From NCBI RefSeq assembly GCF_016859125.1, contig NZ_CP069338.1:10171501-10235500 (forward strand): a stretch of 64,000 bases of DNA. The letters are read 5' to 3'. This document shows, one piece after another, positions 51,465-60,430 of the stretch. This DNA is from Archangium violaceum. Lineage in GTDB: Bacteria; Myxococcota; Myxococcia; Myxococcales; Myxococcaceae. Position numbers and translations under genes: made by a program. Below the pieces are notes generated by a model, which saw only the letters and a program-made list of their open reading frames with translations, was not told the origin of the DNA and made no database searches. The stretch's first letter is position 1; the number at the start of each line of letters is the position of its first letter.

Positions 51465-52847
51465 ATGTCCCAGAATCCCTCCGCCCAGTCGCTCCACGTC
51501 CATGACGAGGAGCGGGGGCTTCAGGAAACCCTGCGCTATCCGTTGTTCGATGCGCTGCGCAACCGGCGCACCCGGCGCGTGGCCAAGGGCATCCAATCCA
51601 TCCCCGCGGGCAGCCTCAGCTACACCTCCAAGCACGAGCCGGAGCCGCTCACCGCGTTGGAGGAGGCGTTGCTCATCGCCTCCACGGGCATCACAGGCGT
51701 CACCCTGCCCGACCAGCCGTTCCTCACCGAGGATGGAAAGCCCCTGGTGGGCTCGCCCATGGTGGACGTCATCGGCCGCACCGCCGGGAGCCCCGACAAT
51801 GCCCAGGCCACCTCCTTCTTCCTCATCAACGACTCGGGGACCTACTTCCTGCGCCGCCCCCAGGGAGGCGATGCGCTCATGCTGGCCGGGGGGCAGCTGA
51901 CGGCCGCCCGGCTCATCGCCTACGCGGAGAAGTGCAAGGTCAAGGTGTCCGACAAGCGCGTCGAATTCCCGCGCCAGTATCCCTATTACATGGGTCGCAA
52001 CCGGTACATGTCCAACGTGCCGGGCAGCACCATTCTCGTACCGGTGGTGGACCTCACCCGCCAGTACATCAATGGCATCATGTTCCTGCTGACCCAGGAC
52101 GCCGGACACCGCCCCACCTTCATCGACGACTGGAACTTCTACCGCGTGGCCGGCGTGCAGAAGTGGGTCCGCAACGGCTTCCTCAACAAGGATCAGAAGA
52201 TCCCCCTCGGGGTGCTGGGCACGGCGCGCATCCCCTACGAGGCGGACTTCCTGATGCAGAACATCTTCCTCGTGGCGGAGGCCATGGGGTTGGGCGCGTG
52301 GATCCACGCGGCGTTCATCGGACCCGTGCTGCTGGGAGACCCCGAGTACCGCAATGCCGGCAACAGCCTGGGTTTCCGCTACCACACCCCACGCAACCTG
52401 GTGCGGCAGGCGCTCAAGTTCATCTCCCCGCTGCCCAGCTGGAGGCCCAACCCGGTGGGCCTGGACGGCCTGATGCAGGGTTATTGCCCGCCCTATTACG
52501 GCAGCATGGACGAGGCGGTCGACGCCCTCATCGCCCACAAGTACGGACCCAACGGGCTCTACACCAACCCCAAGGACTTCGAGCAGGTCTTCAAGCCGGG
52601 CCTGGCCCAGAAGTTCGTCTCCGAGGTGCCCCACTACTCGGAGGAGGTCATCGCCTGCGCCAAGGACGTGTGCAACTACATCTACGACACGTATGACCGC
52701 TTCCCGGCCCATGCGGACGCGATGTTCGTGCCGGGCGTCTGGATCCAGATGCACCACCTGGATCTCGACTACTACGATCAGCTCTTCTCCAACGGCTACT
52801 CGGAGACGCAGGCCCGCCACGAGGAACTCTGGCACGGCCGCCGGTAA
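51465..52847 (+). CDS. nitroreductase-like flavoprotein, uncertain
   Basis: The 460-residue protein is not confidently assigned. The start (LFDALRNRRTRRVAKGIQSI, then LTALEEALLIASTGITGV) follows the RxSxRxF...LxxxLxAA pattern of nitroreductases. The middle (MQNIFLVAEAMGLGAWIHAA) matches their helix with A/GxGxxW before the active site. Against this, it is almost twice the usual length, with a long C-terminal part (ALIAHKYGPNGLYTNPKDFE, PAHADAMFVPGVWIQMHHLD) of unknown type. A flavin-dependent reduction of a quinone or enone would fit next to the GMC oxidase. It ends the run that starts with the PhoD-like gene. Confidence 0.55.
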   Translation: MSQNPSAQSLHVHDEERGLQETLRYPLFDALRNRRTRRVAKGIQSIPAGSLSYTSKHEPEPLTALEEALLIASTGITGVTLPDQPFLTEDGKPLVGSPMVDVIGRTAGSPDNAQATSFFLINDSGTYFLRRPQGGDALMLAGGQLTAARLIAYAEKCKVKVSDKRVEFPRQYPYYMGRNRYMSNVPGSTILVPVVDLTRQYINGIMFLLTQDAGHRPTFIDDWNFYRVAGVQKWVRNGFLNKDQKIPLGVLGTARIPYEADFLMQNIFLVAEAMGLGAWIHAAFIGPVLLGDPEYRNAGNSLGFRYHTPRNLVRQALKFISPLPSWRPNPVGLDGLMQGYCPPYYGSMDEAVDALIAHKYGPNGLYTNPKDFEQVFKPGLAQKFVSEVPHYSEEVIACAKDVCNYIYDTYDRFPAHADAMFVPGVWIQMHHLDLDYYDQLFSNGYSETQARHEELWHGRR

Positions 52848-53071
52848 CGGCCCCTCGCCGGAAGAACAATGACTGGCCGCTGAGCTGGAGCGCCGGCCTC
52901 CTGGCCTATCTGGTCCACTTCGTCTCCGCGGCCATCATCAAACACGGCGTCATCCATGGTCTGGGAATCGCCATGACCGTGGCGATGCTGACGAGCGTGG
53001 GAGTACGTCTCGTGCGACGCAAGCAGGCGGCGGTGGCGACGAACACAGGGGGGCTCGCTCCTTCGCCGTGA
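52847..53071 (+). CDS. small membrane protein ORF without a clear start codon
   Basis: The frame reads through to TGA at 53069-53071 and contains one strong membrane helix pair (LSWSAGLLAYLVHFVSAAII and HGVIHGLGIAMTVAMLTS) with a basic RLVRRKQAAVA end. No ATG or GTG fits upstream; the only early ATG (52868) is in another frame and stops after four codons. Either a CTG or other rare start is used, or the gene has a damaged 5' end. It lies directly after the nitroreductase-like gene and could be its membrane partner. Confidence 0.35.
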   Translation, partial: TAPRRKNNDWPLSWSAGLLAYLVHFVSAAIIKHGVIHGLGIAMTVAMLTSVGVRLVRRKQAAVATNTGGLAPSP

Positions 53072-53095
53072 TACGCTGCTCTGGAGCCCAAGATC

Positions 53096-54136
53096 ATGAA
53101 GGCCTTCTTCATCAAGAAATATGGTGGCAATGAGGTGGTCCAGTTCGGCGAGCAACCCAAGCCCGCCCTGAGACCCCAGGATCTGCTGGTGGAAGTACAC
53201 GCGGCCAGCGTCAACCCGGTGGACTTCAAGATCCGCGAAGGCGCGGTGAAGACACTGGTGCGCAACGACTTTCCCCTCATCCTGGGCAGCGATCTGTCCG
53301 GTGTGGTGGTGGAGGTGGGCTCGGCGGTGACGAAGTTCAAGCCGGGAGATGAAATCTTCGCCCGTCTGGACAAGAGCCGCATCGGCGCCTTCGCGGAGTA
53401 CGCAGTGGTCGGCGAGGCCGAAGCGGCCCCCAAGCCCAGGAACCTCACCCACGAGGAGGCGACCTCCATCCCCTTGGTGGGGACCACCACCTGGCAGGCC
53501 CTCCTCGAGCTGGGTGGGCTCCAGAAGGGCCAGAAGGTGCTCATCCACGCGGGCTCGGGTGGCGTGGGCACCTTCGCCATCCAGCTCGCGAAGTATCTGG
53601 GTGCCACCGTGGCGACCACCGTCAGCGAGCGCAATATCGAGCTCGTGAAGCGGCTGGGCGCGGACGTCGTCATCGACTACCGCAAGCAGCGCTTCGAGGA
53701 GGTGCTGCATGACTACGACCTGGTCTTCGACACCCAGGCCGGTGAGACGCAGCAGCGCTCGTTCCGCGTCCTCAAGCCGGGCGGCGTGTTGGTCTCCATC
53801 GCGGGCAAGCCGGATGCGAAGTTCGCGCGGAAGTGGGGGCTCAATCCCCTGCTGGTGATGGTGTTGGGACTCCTGTCGCGCAAGACGACCGCGCTCGCGC
53901 GGAAGCACCAGGTGCGCTTCGAATACCTGTTCATGCGCCCGGATGGCCAACAGCTCGCCGAGATCGGCAGGCTGCTCACGGATGGCCATATCAAGCCCAT
54001 CATCGACCGGGTCTTCCCCTTCGAGCAGACGAAGGAAGCGCTGGAGTACAGCCAGTCCGGGCGAGCGGTGGGCAAGGTCGTCATCCAGGTGAAGAAGCCC
54101 GCCGTGGCTCGGGCGGCCTCCCAAGACACGGCCTGA
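53096..54136 (+). CDS. NADPH-dependent quinone oxidoreductase-like protein (MDR family)
   Basis: The 346-residue medium-chain reductase has MKAFFIKKYGGNEVVQFGEQ, the GroES-like part with NPVDFKIREGA, GSDLSGVVVEVGSAV, and the nucleotide-binding loop HAGSGGVGTFAIQLAKYLGA (GxGxxG near residue 155). It ends with VFPFEQTKEALEYSQSGRAV. The zinc-binding Cys set of alcohol dehydrogenases is absent, pointing to the zeta-crystallin/QOR-like group that reduces quinones, enones or 2-alkenals. The insert (WGLNPLLVMVLGLLSRKTTA, residues about 245-265) is hydrophobic. It lies 25 bases after the small membrane ORF, so it may belong to the same operon. Confidence 0.9.
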   Translation: MKAFFIKKYGGNEVVQFGEQPKPALRPQDLLVEVHAASVNPVDFKIREGAVKTLVRNDFPLILGSDLSGVVVEVGSAVTKFKPGDEIFARLDKSRIGAFAEYAVVGEAEAAPKPRNLTHEEATSIPLVGTTTWQALLELGGLQKGQKVLIHAGSGGVGTFAIQLAKYLGATVATTVSERNIELVKRLGADVVIDYRKQRFEEVLHDYDLVFDTQAGETQQRSFRVLKPGGVLVSIAGKPDAKFARKWGLNPLLVMVLGLLSRKTTALARKHQVRFEYLFMRPDGQQLAEIGRLLTDGHIKPIIDRVFPFEQTKEALEYSQSGRAVGKVVIQVKKPAVARAASQDTA

Positions 54137-54211
54137 AGGCCACCGACGGCTGCGAGGCCCGGGGCGTGTCCAGCCCTCCTCGTTGCCGGTCTCCCCTGCG
54201 GCGGTACGGGC

Positions 54212-55261
54212 TCAGGTACCCGTCTCGCGGCGCTCCGGCTCTCCCCTGGAGGCGTTCACCCGCCGCCAGGTCGCCGCCAGCGATTTCGCGATGGGCTCCA
54301 TCACCTGGTCATCCGCCCAGTAGAAGGGATGCACCATCGGTGTCCAGGTGAAGAGCCCGCTCAGCTTCACGCAGACATCCCGAACGCCCTTCCGGTAGGC
54401 CTCCCCCAGCGGCTGGAGCGGGTACGCGATGACATCGTCATCATCGTAGTAGTTGACCCACTCGCCCCCTGCCCCCGGATGGTGCTGCGTGAGCTCAGCA
54501 GCCGGCACGCACACGGGCCTGTCCAGCTCCTTCTGCTGAGGGTAGCGCAGGCTCCAGAGCGCCAGCGGACTGCCCATGGTGTACAGGTGCGCCAGCGTTT
54601 CCCCACGCTCCAGCGGCGAGCGTGCCATGGGGTCCTCGGGACTCTCCAGCAGCCGCGTCGCGATCTGCTCCTGATCCGACATCGAGGCCCGTGCCACCTG
54701 CAGGTCGTAGAAGTAGTTGCTCGCGATGACACTCCCCAGACTGTGTGCCATCACGCACAGCGGCGCATCGTCTCCGGCCCGCTGCCGCAGGCGCGCGAGC
54801 GCCTCCGTCACACTGGCATGGATGTTGTCATACACCTCGCTCTTCCCAATGCCGGGCTGGTAGGCGATGGCATCCCCCACGAAGTGCATGATCAGCCATC
54901 GTGCGCCCGGGTAGTGCAACCGCCCGAGGCGCTTGTCCTTGCGCCGGGAGAGCAAGGCCATCAGGGGCGCGAGCCACACCTCCGAGCCTCCATTGACACG
55001 CACGACCAGCCTGCGGAGCTCCTCGAAGAACCCCCCAGCCTTGTCCTCGAAGTGCTGCTCGAAGAGCCGGCGCTCCGCGTTCTCCAACACGGGCGCCCAA
55101 TGCACCGGCTCGACGATGATCGCCTTCTCCGGATCTGGCGCATTGGCCTGGCCCTTGAACTGCCGGGCGAAGTGCTTCTGGAGCAGCCGCTTCGGAGTCA
55201 GGTGGAAGTTCTCATCCTGGATCTCCACACCATGGATGATGAGGACGGCCAACGGCTTCAT
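54212..55261 (-). CDS. alpha/beta-fold serine hydrolase, lipase-like
   Basis: The 349-residue protein begins with a very typical hydrolase strand (KPLAVLIIHGVEIQDENFHL, oxyanion HG at 10-11). It has the nucleophile elbow MAHSLGSVIASNYF (Ser about residue 173). After a strand LAHLYTMGSPLALWSL come a possible acid in VNYYDDDDVIAYPL and the catalytic His in MVHPFYWADDQVMEPI. The order fits cytoplasmic lipase/esterase-like proteins of unknown substrate. GGGGGGAA precedes the ATG at 55261. It converges with the oxidoreductase gene across 75 bases. No signal peptide is seen. Confidence 0.82.
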   Translation of the reverse strand: MKPLAVLIIHGVEIQDENFHLTPKRLLQKHFARQFKGQANAPDPEKAIIVEPVHWAPVLENAERRLFEQHFEDKAGGFFEELRRLVVRVNGGSEVWLAPLMALLSRRKDKRLGRLHYPGARWLIMHFVGDAIAYQPGIGKSEVYDNIHASVTEALARLRQRAGDDAPLCVMAHSLGSVIASNYFYDLQVARASMSDQEQIATRLLESPEDPMARSPLERGETLAHLYTMGSPLALWSLRYPQQKELDRPVCVPAAELTQHHPGAGGEWVNYYDDDDVIAYPLQPLGEAYRKGVRDVCVKLSGLFTWTPMVHPFYWADDQVMEPIAKSLAATWRRVNASRGEPERRETGT

Positions 55262-55333
55262 GTGATTCCCCCCAGGAAAACAATGAAGTTTATAGGCGAA
55301 TGGAGAGGAATAGGCCAGCGGGGGCCTGGTGCC

Positions 55334-56263
55334 TCATTGCTTCGAGCCTCCGAGCAGCCCTCCGGAGAGTGCCAGGAGTTCTGTTCGCAACCATTGGCTG
55401 CGTGGATCTCCGTCTACCTGACGATGCCAGTACAGGTGGAGATCCACGGGAGGGAGTACCACTGGCATTGGCAGGAGGTGGATGCCAAGAGAGGCTTTGT
55501 GCGCCTCCGCGTGGCGCCGGGGCATCGTGAGGAGCAGGTCGGAGCCCGCGACGACCCGGCACGCCGCTTCGTAGTGCTGGCAGCGCACGGCGACCTCGCG
55601 CTGGTAACCCTGCTGGCTGAGCACCAGGTCCTCGAGCGTCAGCCCCGTGCGCCGGGAGGACACGGTCACGTGCCGCGCGGCCAGGTAGGCCGATACGTCC
55701 AGCTTCCGCCGCCGCGCGCTCACCACGCAGAAGGTGTCACGAAGCAGCAAGGTGTGGCGCAGGTCGGCGCCGGTCGGCTGCGCCACGTCGATGGCCAGGT
55801 CCAGCCTCCCCGAGGACAGATCCCTCTCGAGCCTGGCCCGCTCGAGTCTCACGCTCGCGACCCGGACATTCGGGGCACGCTCGCCCAGTCGCGAGACGAG
55901 CTGCGGCAGGAGCGACGGTTCGAGCACGTCGTTCATCGCGAGGGTGACGTGGCCCACGTCGCGCCGGGCGTCGAAGTGGCGGGTGCGGTGCACGGCCTGC
56001 TGGAGCAGCGCGAGCGCCTCCTGGATTCCAGGCGCCAGGCGCTCGGCGAGCGGGGTCGGCGTCACACCCCGCCCCTGACGCACGAAGAGCGGATCCTCGA
56101 GCTGCTCGCGCAGGCGGGCCAGGGCGTGGCTCACCGCCGACTGGCTCAGGAACAGGACCTCCGCGGCCCGCGTGAGGTTCCGCTCCCGGAAGATGACGTC
56201 GAACACCCGGAAGAGGTTCAGGTCGAGCTGGGCCAGCCGTGCGGATTCATGAGCTGCCTTCAT
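55334..56263 (-). CDS. LysR-family transcriptional regulator
   Basis: The 309-residue regulator has the N-terminal winged helix: LDLNLFRVFDVIFRERNLTR, AAEVLFLSQSAVSHALARL, RLREQLEDPLFVRQGRG (about residues 13-75). The substrate-binding domain follows (VTLAMNDVLEPSLLPQLVSR, LDLAIDVAQPTGADL). LysR proteins usually control the divergent neighbour and respond to a pathway metabolite; here the divergent operon (ACAD, SDR, APH kinase, phosphatase) begins 80 bases away. The start at 56263 (ATG) gives the family length; an open frame to 56359 enters the operon's leader. Confidence 0.9.
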   Translation of the reverse strand: MKAAHESARLAQLDLNLFRVFDVIFRERNLTRAAEVLFLSQSAVSHALARLREQLEDPLFVRQGRGVTPTPLAERLAPGIQEALALLQQAVHRTRHFDARRDVGHVTLAMNDVLEPSLLPQLVSRLGERAPNVRVASVRLERARLERDLSSGRLDLAIDVAQPTGADLRHTLLLRDTFCVVSARRRKLDVSAYLAARHVTVSSRRTGLTLEDLVLSQQGYQREVAVRCQHYEAACRVVAGSDLLLTMPRRHAEAHKASLGIHLLPMPVVLPPVDLHLYWHRQVDGDPRSQWLRTELLALSGGLLGGSKQ

Positions 56264-56343
56264 GACAACACATGACCAACATTCACTGGATTCATCAAGG
56301 GCCTCCACCGCAGGATCGCGGCCCTGACCGGAGGAGGCCTCCC
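56264..56343. promoter_or_regulatory. divergent LysR-type control region
   Basis: Eighty bases separate the LysR ATG from the first enzyme gene. On the minus strand TGAAT-CCAG-TGAAT (56279-56292) is a direct repeat, and ATGAC-AACAC-ATGAC (56262-56276) is another; either could be part of a LysR operator. GGAGGAG at 56330-56336 is the ribosome site for the gene at 56344. Confidence 0.45.
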
Positions 56344-57591
56344 ATGAACTTCGAGCCAAGTGACCGTTCCAAGGACTACCGCGAGCGAGTGCAGCGCTTC
56401 ATCCGCGAGCACATCCGCCCGGTGGAGGGGCAGTACTGGACGCACGCCCGCGCGGCTGTCCACGGCGGCGACTGGCGGCGCTGGCGGATTCCCCCCATCA
56501 TGGAGGAGCTCAAGGCGCGCGCTCGGGCCGAGGGTCTGTGGAACCTGTTCCTTCCGGACGCGAAGCTCGGCGCCGGCCTCAGCACCCTGGAATATGCGCC
56601 CATCGCCGAGGAGATGGGCCACAGCTTCATCGCTCCGGAGGTCTTCAACTGCAACGCCCCGGACACCGGCAACATGGAGGTGCTCTACAGGTACGGCTCC
56701 GAGGAGCAGAAGGCGCGCTGGCTCACGCCCCTGCTCGCCGGGGAGATTCGCTCCGTCTTCTGCATGACCGAGCCCGACGTGGCCTCCTCGGACGCGACCA
56801 ACATGCAGGCCACGGCCGTCGTCGAGGGCGACGAGGTGGTGCTCAACGGGAAGAAGTGGTGGTCGAGCGGCATCGGCGACCCGCGGGCGAAGATCGCCAT
56901 CTTCATGGCCCGTACGCCCGACGCGGGGACGGACCGCCACCACCAACACTCGATGGTGCTGGTCCCGCTGGATACGAAGGGCGTGGAGATCAAGCGCATG
57001 CTCCCGGTGTTCGGCGACTACGACGCGCCGCACGGGCATGGTGAGGTGCACTTCCGCGACGTGCGGGTGCCTCGCGCCAACATCATCGGGGGACCGGGGA
57101 TGGGCTTCGAGATCGCCCAGGGACGCCTCGGCCCCGGCCGCATCCACCACTGCATGCGCTGCATCGGCGCGGCGGAGGAGGCGCTGGACCTGATGATCCA
57201 CCGCGGGATGAATCGCACCGCCTTCGGCAAGCCGCTGCTCAACCTCGGTGGCAACCGCGAGCGCGTCGCCGAGGCGCGCATCGCCATCGATCAGGCGCGT
57301 CTGCTCACGCTCTACGCCGCCTGGAAGCTGGACGAGCTGGGCGCCCTGGGAGCCATGACCGAGATCTCCGCGATCAAGGTCGTCGCGCCCAACGTGCTGC
57401 AGAAGGTCGTGGACGACGCGATCCAGCTCCACGGCGGAGCCGGGGTGTCGAACGACGACACCCAGCTGGCGGGCTTCTTCGCCCAGGCGCGTACCCTGCG
57501 GCTGGCGGACGGTCCGGACGAAGTGCACAAGGGCCTCATCGCCCGCATCGAGCTCGCCAGGCGCGGGTTCTCCAAGAGCCGGGAATCATGA
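56344..57591 (+). CDS. acyl-CoA dehydrogenase, ACAD10/11-like
   Basis: The 415-residue flavoprotein starts at the ATG at 56344 ([27 protein letters not shown] upstream). It has the FAD/substrate strand [38 protein letters not shown], and the C-terminal [40 protein letters not shown]. The [12 protein letters not shown] and LNGxKWWxSGxxD patterns are the ones of the ACAD10/11 branch, in which the enzyme can dephosphorylate and dehydrate 4-phosphoacyl-CoA to enoyl-CoA rather than act as a classical dehydrogenase. Its neighbours (SDR, APH kinase) support that reading. The stop overlaps the SDR start by ATGA. Confidence 0.9.
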   Translation: MNFEPSDRSKDYRERVQRFIREHIRPVEGQYWTHARAAVHGGDWRRWRIPPIMEELKARARAEGLWNLFLPDAKLGAGLSTLEYAPIAEEMGHSFIAPEVFNCNAPDTGNMEVLYRYGSEEQKARWLTPLLAGEIRSVFCMTEPDVASSDATNMQATAVVEGDEVVLNGKKWWSSGIGDPRAKIAIFMARTPDAGTDRHHQHSMVLVPLDTKGVEIKRMLPVFGDYDAPHGHGEVHFRDVRVPRANIIGGPGMGFEIAQGRLGPGRIHHCMRCIGAAEEALDLMIHRGMNRTAFGKPLLNLGGNRERVAEARIAIDQARLLTLYAAWKLDELGALGAMTEISAIKVVAPNVLQKVVDDAIQLHGGAGVSNDDTQLAGFFAQARTLRLADGPDEVHKGLIARIELARRGFSKSRES

Positions 57592-58412
57592 GCACACAGC
57601 GCATCTTCATCACCGGTGGAGCCAGTGGGCTCGGACGGGCCATCGCCCTGCGCTTCGGCCGGGCGGGCTGGCGGGTCTGCATCGCCGACGTCAACGACGC
57701 CCGGGGCGCGGAGACCCTGCAGGCGCTCGCCCCCCTCACCTCCCACGCCCACTACCTCCGCTGCGACGTGACGCGCGAGGAGGATCTGACCGCCACCTCC
57801 GAGTGGCTCACCGCCAACTGGGGGGGCGTCGACGTGGTGGTCAACAACGCCGGCGTCGCCCAGGCCGGCGCCATCGAGGACGTCCCGCTCTCCGACTGGC
57901 AGTGGATCCTGGACATCAACCTCCTGGGCGTCGTGCGCGGCTGCAAGGTCTTCACGCCCCTGTTCAAGCGTCAGGGCCGTGGGCACTTCGTCAACGTGGC
58001 CTCCATGGCCGGCCTGCTCGATATGCCGAGGATGAGCAGCTACAACGCAACCAAGGCCGCCGTCGTCTCGCTGTCGGAGACGCTCCAGAACGAGCTCGCC
58101 GATGACCACATCGGCGTCAGCCTCGTCTGCCCGTCCTTCTTCAAGACCAACCTCGGCGACTCGCTGCGTACCTCGGATCCCGGGATGCGAACGGCCCTGA
58201 CCAAGTTGCTCGAGCGCTCGCCCATCACCGCGGACGACATCGCCGACCAGATCTTCCGGGCGGTCGAGCAGCGTGACTTCTACGTCCTGCCCCACAAGGA
58301 GGGCCGCCGGGCCTGGTTGATGAAGAAGCTCCTCCCTCGTGACATCTACTCCTCGATGATCCAGAAGCGCACCCGCCGGCTGCGCGGGCGCACCGAGGCC
58401 GCGCGGACCTGA
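57588..58412 (+). CDS. short-chain dehydrogenase/reductase of the 4-hydroxyacid operon
   Basis: The 274-residue classical SDR has [16 protein letters not shown] (residues about 8-23), D at the second strand ([10 protein letters not shown]), NNAGVAQAG near residue 86, catalytic Ser in VASMAGLL and [11 protein letters not shown] with the YxxxK pair. The C-terminal 40 residues ([20 protein letters not shown]) are typical of SDRs beside ACAD/APH genes. In the levulinate pathway LvaD, also an SDR, reduces the 4-keto acyl-CoA to the 4-hydroxy form; an equivalent step is inferred. It overlaps the upstream gene by ATGA; the phosphotransferase starts 11 bases later. Confidence 0.9.
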   Translation: MSTQRIFITGGASGLGRAIALRFGRAGWRVCIADVNDARGAETLQALAPLTSHAHYLRCDVTREEDLTATSEWLTANWGGVDVVVNNAGVAQAGAIEDVPLSDWQWILDINLLGVVRGCKVFTPLFKRQGRGHFVNVASMAGLLDMPRMSSYNATKAAVVSLSETLQNELADDHIGVSLVCPSFFKTNLGDSLRTSDPGMRTALTKLLERSPITADDIADQIFRAVEQRDFYVLPHKEGRRAWLMKKLLPRDIYSSMIQKRTRRLRGRTEAART

Positions 58413-58423
58413 GGCGAGAACCC

Positions 58424-59500
58424 ATGTCACCCACTCCCCCCCTCGATGAGGCCAGGGCGGTGCGCGCGGGCGAGGAGCTCGACGTCACCGCCGTGGACGC
58501 CTGGCTCAAGTCTCAGGTTCCGACGCTGGAAGGCACTCCCAGGGTCACCCAGTACGCGGGCGGTGCCTCCAACTGGACCTACCGCCTCGAGTACGCCAAC
58601 CGCGATCTCATCCTTCGTCGCCCTCCCGCGGGCACCAAGGCCAAATCGGCGCACGACATGGCGCGCGAGTACACGGTGCAGAAGGCGCTCAAGCCCGCCT
58701 ACCCCACCGTGCCCACCATGGTCGGGCTCTGCCAGGACACGAGCGTCATCGGCTCCGAGTTCTATGTGATGGAGCGGATCCCCGGCCTCATCCCCCGCTC
58801 GCGTCTGCCGTCCGGGCTGCATCTGGACACGGCGCAGACCCGGCAGCTGTGCCTCAACGTCATCGACAAGCTCATCGAGCTGCACCGGGTGGACTACCGG
58901 GCCGCGGGGCTCGAGTCGCTCGGCAAGGGCACCGGCTACCCCCGGCGGCAGATCGAGGGCTGGTCGGACCGCTACGAGAAGGCCCGAACCTGGAACGTCC
59001 CCAGCTTCCGGTTCGTGCGCGATTGGCTCGAGGCCAATATCCCCGACGACATCGCCACCTGCGTCATCCACAACGACTGGCGCTTCGACAACGTGGTGCT
59101 CCACCCGGAGCGTCCCACCGAGGTCATCGGCGTGCTCGACTGGGAGATGGCCACGCTCGGCGATCCGCTGATGGACCTCGGCAACACGCTCGCCTACTGG
59201 GTGCACGCCGACGACAACCTGCTGATGCGCATGACCCGCCGTCAGCCGACGCACCTGCCCGGCATGCTCCGGCGCGAGGAGGTCGTTGCCTACTACCTCG
59301 AGCGCACCGGGTTGAAGCCGGCCAACTGGGCCTTCTACGAGGTCTACGGCCTGTTCCGCCTCGCCGTCATCGCCCAGCAGATCTACTACCGCTACCACCA
59401 CAAGCAGACCCGCAACCCGGCGTTCAAGAACTTCTGGATCCTCGTCAACTCCTTCGACTGGCGTTGCCGGAGCATCATCAAGAAGAAGGGAGGTCGTTGA
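58424..59500 (+). CDS. APH-family phosphotransferase, ACAD11-type acyl-CoA kinase
   Basis: The 358-residue kinase has the aminoglycoside-phosphotransferase fold as found in LvaA and the kinase part of ACAD10/11. It shows VTQYAGGASNWTYRLEYANR, LILRRPPAGTKAKSAHDMAR, EFYVMERIPGLIPRSRL, the catalytic CVIHNDWRFDNVVLHPE (HxDxxxxN) and the metal-binding VLDWEMATLGDPLMDLGNTL. In that family the kinase phosphorylates the 4-hydroxyl of 4-hydroxyacyl-CoA, which the partner ACAD-like enzyme then eliminates. The separate ACAD upstream gives the same pair as two proteins. A broken paralogue is at 38412-39220. Its TGA overlaps the phosphatase ATG. Confidence 0.9.
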   Translation: MSPTPPLDEARAVRAGEELDVTAVDAWLKSQVPTLEGTPRVTQYAGGASNWTYRLEYANRDLILRRPPAGTKAKSAHDMAREYTVQKALKPAYPTVPTMVGLCQDTSVIGSEFYVMERIPGLIPRSRLPSGLHLDTAQTRQLCLNVIDKLIELHRVDYRAAGLESLGKGTGYPRRQIEGWSDRYEKARTWNVPSFRFVRDWLEANIPDDIATCVIHNDWRFDNVVLHPERPTEVIGVLDWEMATLGDPLMDLGNTLAYWVHADDNLLMRMTRRQPTHLPGMLRREEVVAYYLERTGLKPANWAFYEVYGLFRLAVIAQQIYYRYHHKQTRNPAFKNFWILVNSFDWRCRSIIKKKGGR

Positions 59501-60192
59501 TGGGTGCCGTGTACCTCGTCCGCCACGGGCAGGCCTCTTTCGGTGCGGAGGACTACGACCAGCTCTCGGACATGGGAATCGAGCAGGCCCGGGTGCTCGG
59601 CGAGGCGTTGCGCGCGCGCATCCCCCAGGTGGACGCGGTCTTCACCGGGACCCTGAAGCGCCACGCGCAGACGGCGGAGGGGTGCCTCGCCTCGATGGGC
59701 ATCTCCCTCTCGCCCCAGCGGCTGGCCGGGTTCGACGAGTTCGACCACACCGAGGTCATCGCCCGCTTCGAGCCGCGGTTCGCGGATCATGCACGGATGG
59801 TGGAGGCTCTGGCCGGTACACCGGAGCCCCGCCGGGTCTTCCAGGAGATGTTCACGCAGGCCGTCGCGCGCTGGACCGGCGGTGGACACGACGCCGACTA
59901 CACGGAGCCCTGGCCCACCTTCCAGGCGCGCTGCCTCCGAGGGCTCGAGGAGCTCCTCCAGCAGCTCGGACCGGGGAAGACAGCGATCGTCTTCACCTCC
60001 GGTGGGCCCATCACCGCCATCAGCCGGGAGTTGTTGCAGATCCCCGTGCTCCACGCGTTCCGGCTCAACTGGACGCTCGCCAACTGCGGCGTCACCAAGG
60101 TCATCTACAGCGAGCGGGGCCGCTACCTCTCCTCGCTCAACGAGCACGGCCACTTCGAGGGCCCGCGGCGCGCGCTCATCACCTATCGCTGA
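59500..60192 (+). CDS. histidine phosphatase family protein
   Basis: The 230-residue protein has the branch-1 phosphoglycerate-mutase-like fold. The catalytic RHG is in VYLVRHGQASFGAEDYDQLS (His about residue 9), with SDMGIEQARVLG, the second-Arg region TGTLKRHAQTAE and the Glu region FDEFDHTEVI. The later catalytic His that usually lies in VSHGG is replaced: the segment reads AIVFTSGGPITAIS, with Ser at the His position. This may weaken phosphatase activity or alter its specificity. It ends the operon with a TGATG overlap after the kinase and a GGGAGGT ribosome site. A salvage role, clearing misphosphorylated acyl products, is inferred. Confidence 0.88.
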   Translation: MGAVYLVRHGQASFGAEDYDQLSDMGIEQARVLGEALRARIPQVDAVFTGTLKRHAQTAEGCLASMGISLSPQRLAGFDEFDHTEVIARFEPRFADHARMVEALAGTPEPRRVFQEMFTQAVARWTGGGHDADYTEPWPTFQARCLRGLEELLQQLGPGKTAIVFTSGGPITAISRELLQIPVLHAFRLNWTLANCGVTKVIYSERGRYLSSLNEHGHFEGPRRALITYR

Positions 60193-60430
60193 GCGGGCCC
60201 GCGCGTTGACGCGTCAAGACACCGGGCTGACATGTCATCCGGAGTGTCAGCGCGGGCTCCTCGCACCGGTTTCCCGGCCCGAGGCCTGTCCTCTCGCGGG
60301 GTTGCACGTGGGATGGCGCTGGCCCGGCCCGTGCAGAAATGAGTGATGAAAACAGAACATCGCGTCCGGGGCGCTCCTGGTAGAAGACCCCGCGATCGCT
60401 GAAGCCCTTCATTCATCCCGCGAGTCCGAC

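Noticed and set aside
60206-60217. Palindrome TTGACGCGTCAA after the 4-hydroxyacid operon
   Set aside because: Twelve bases, no T run and no second copy; could be chance in GC-rich DNA, so not called as terminator or operator.
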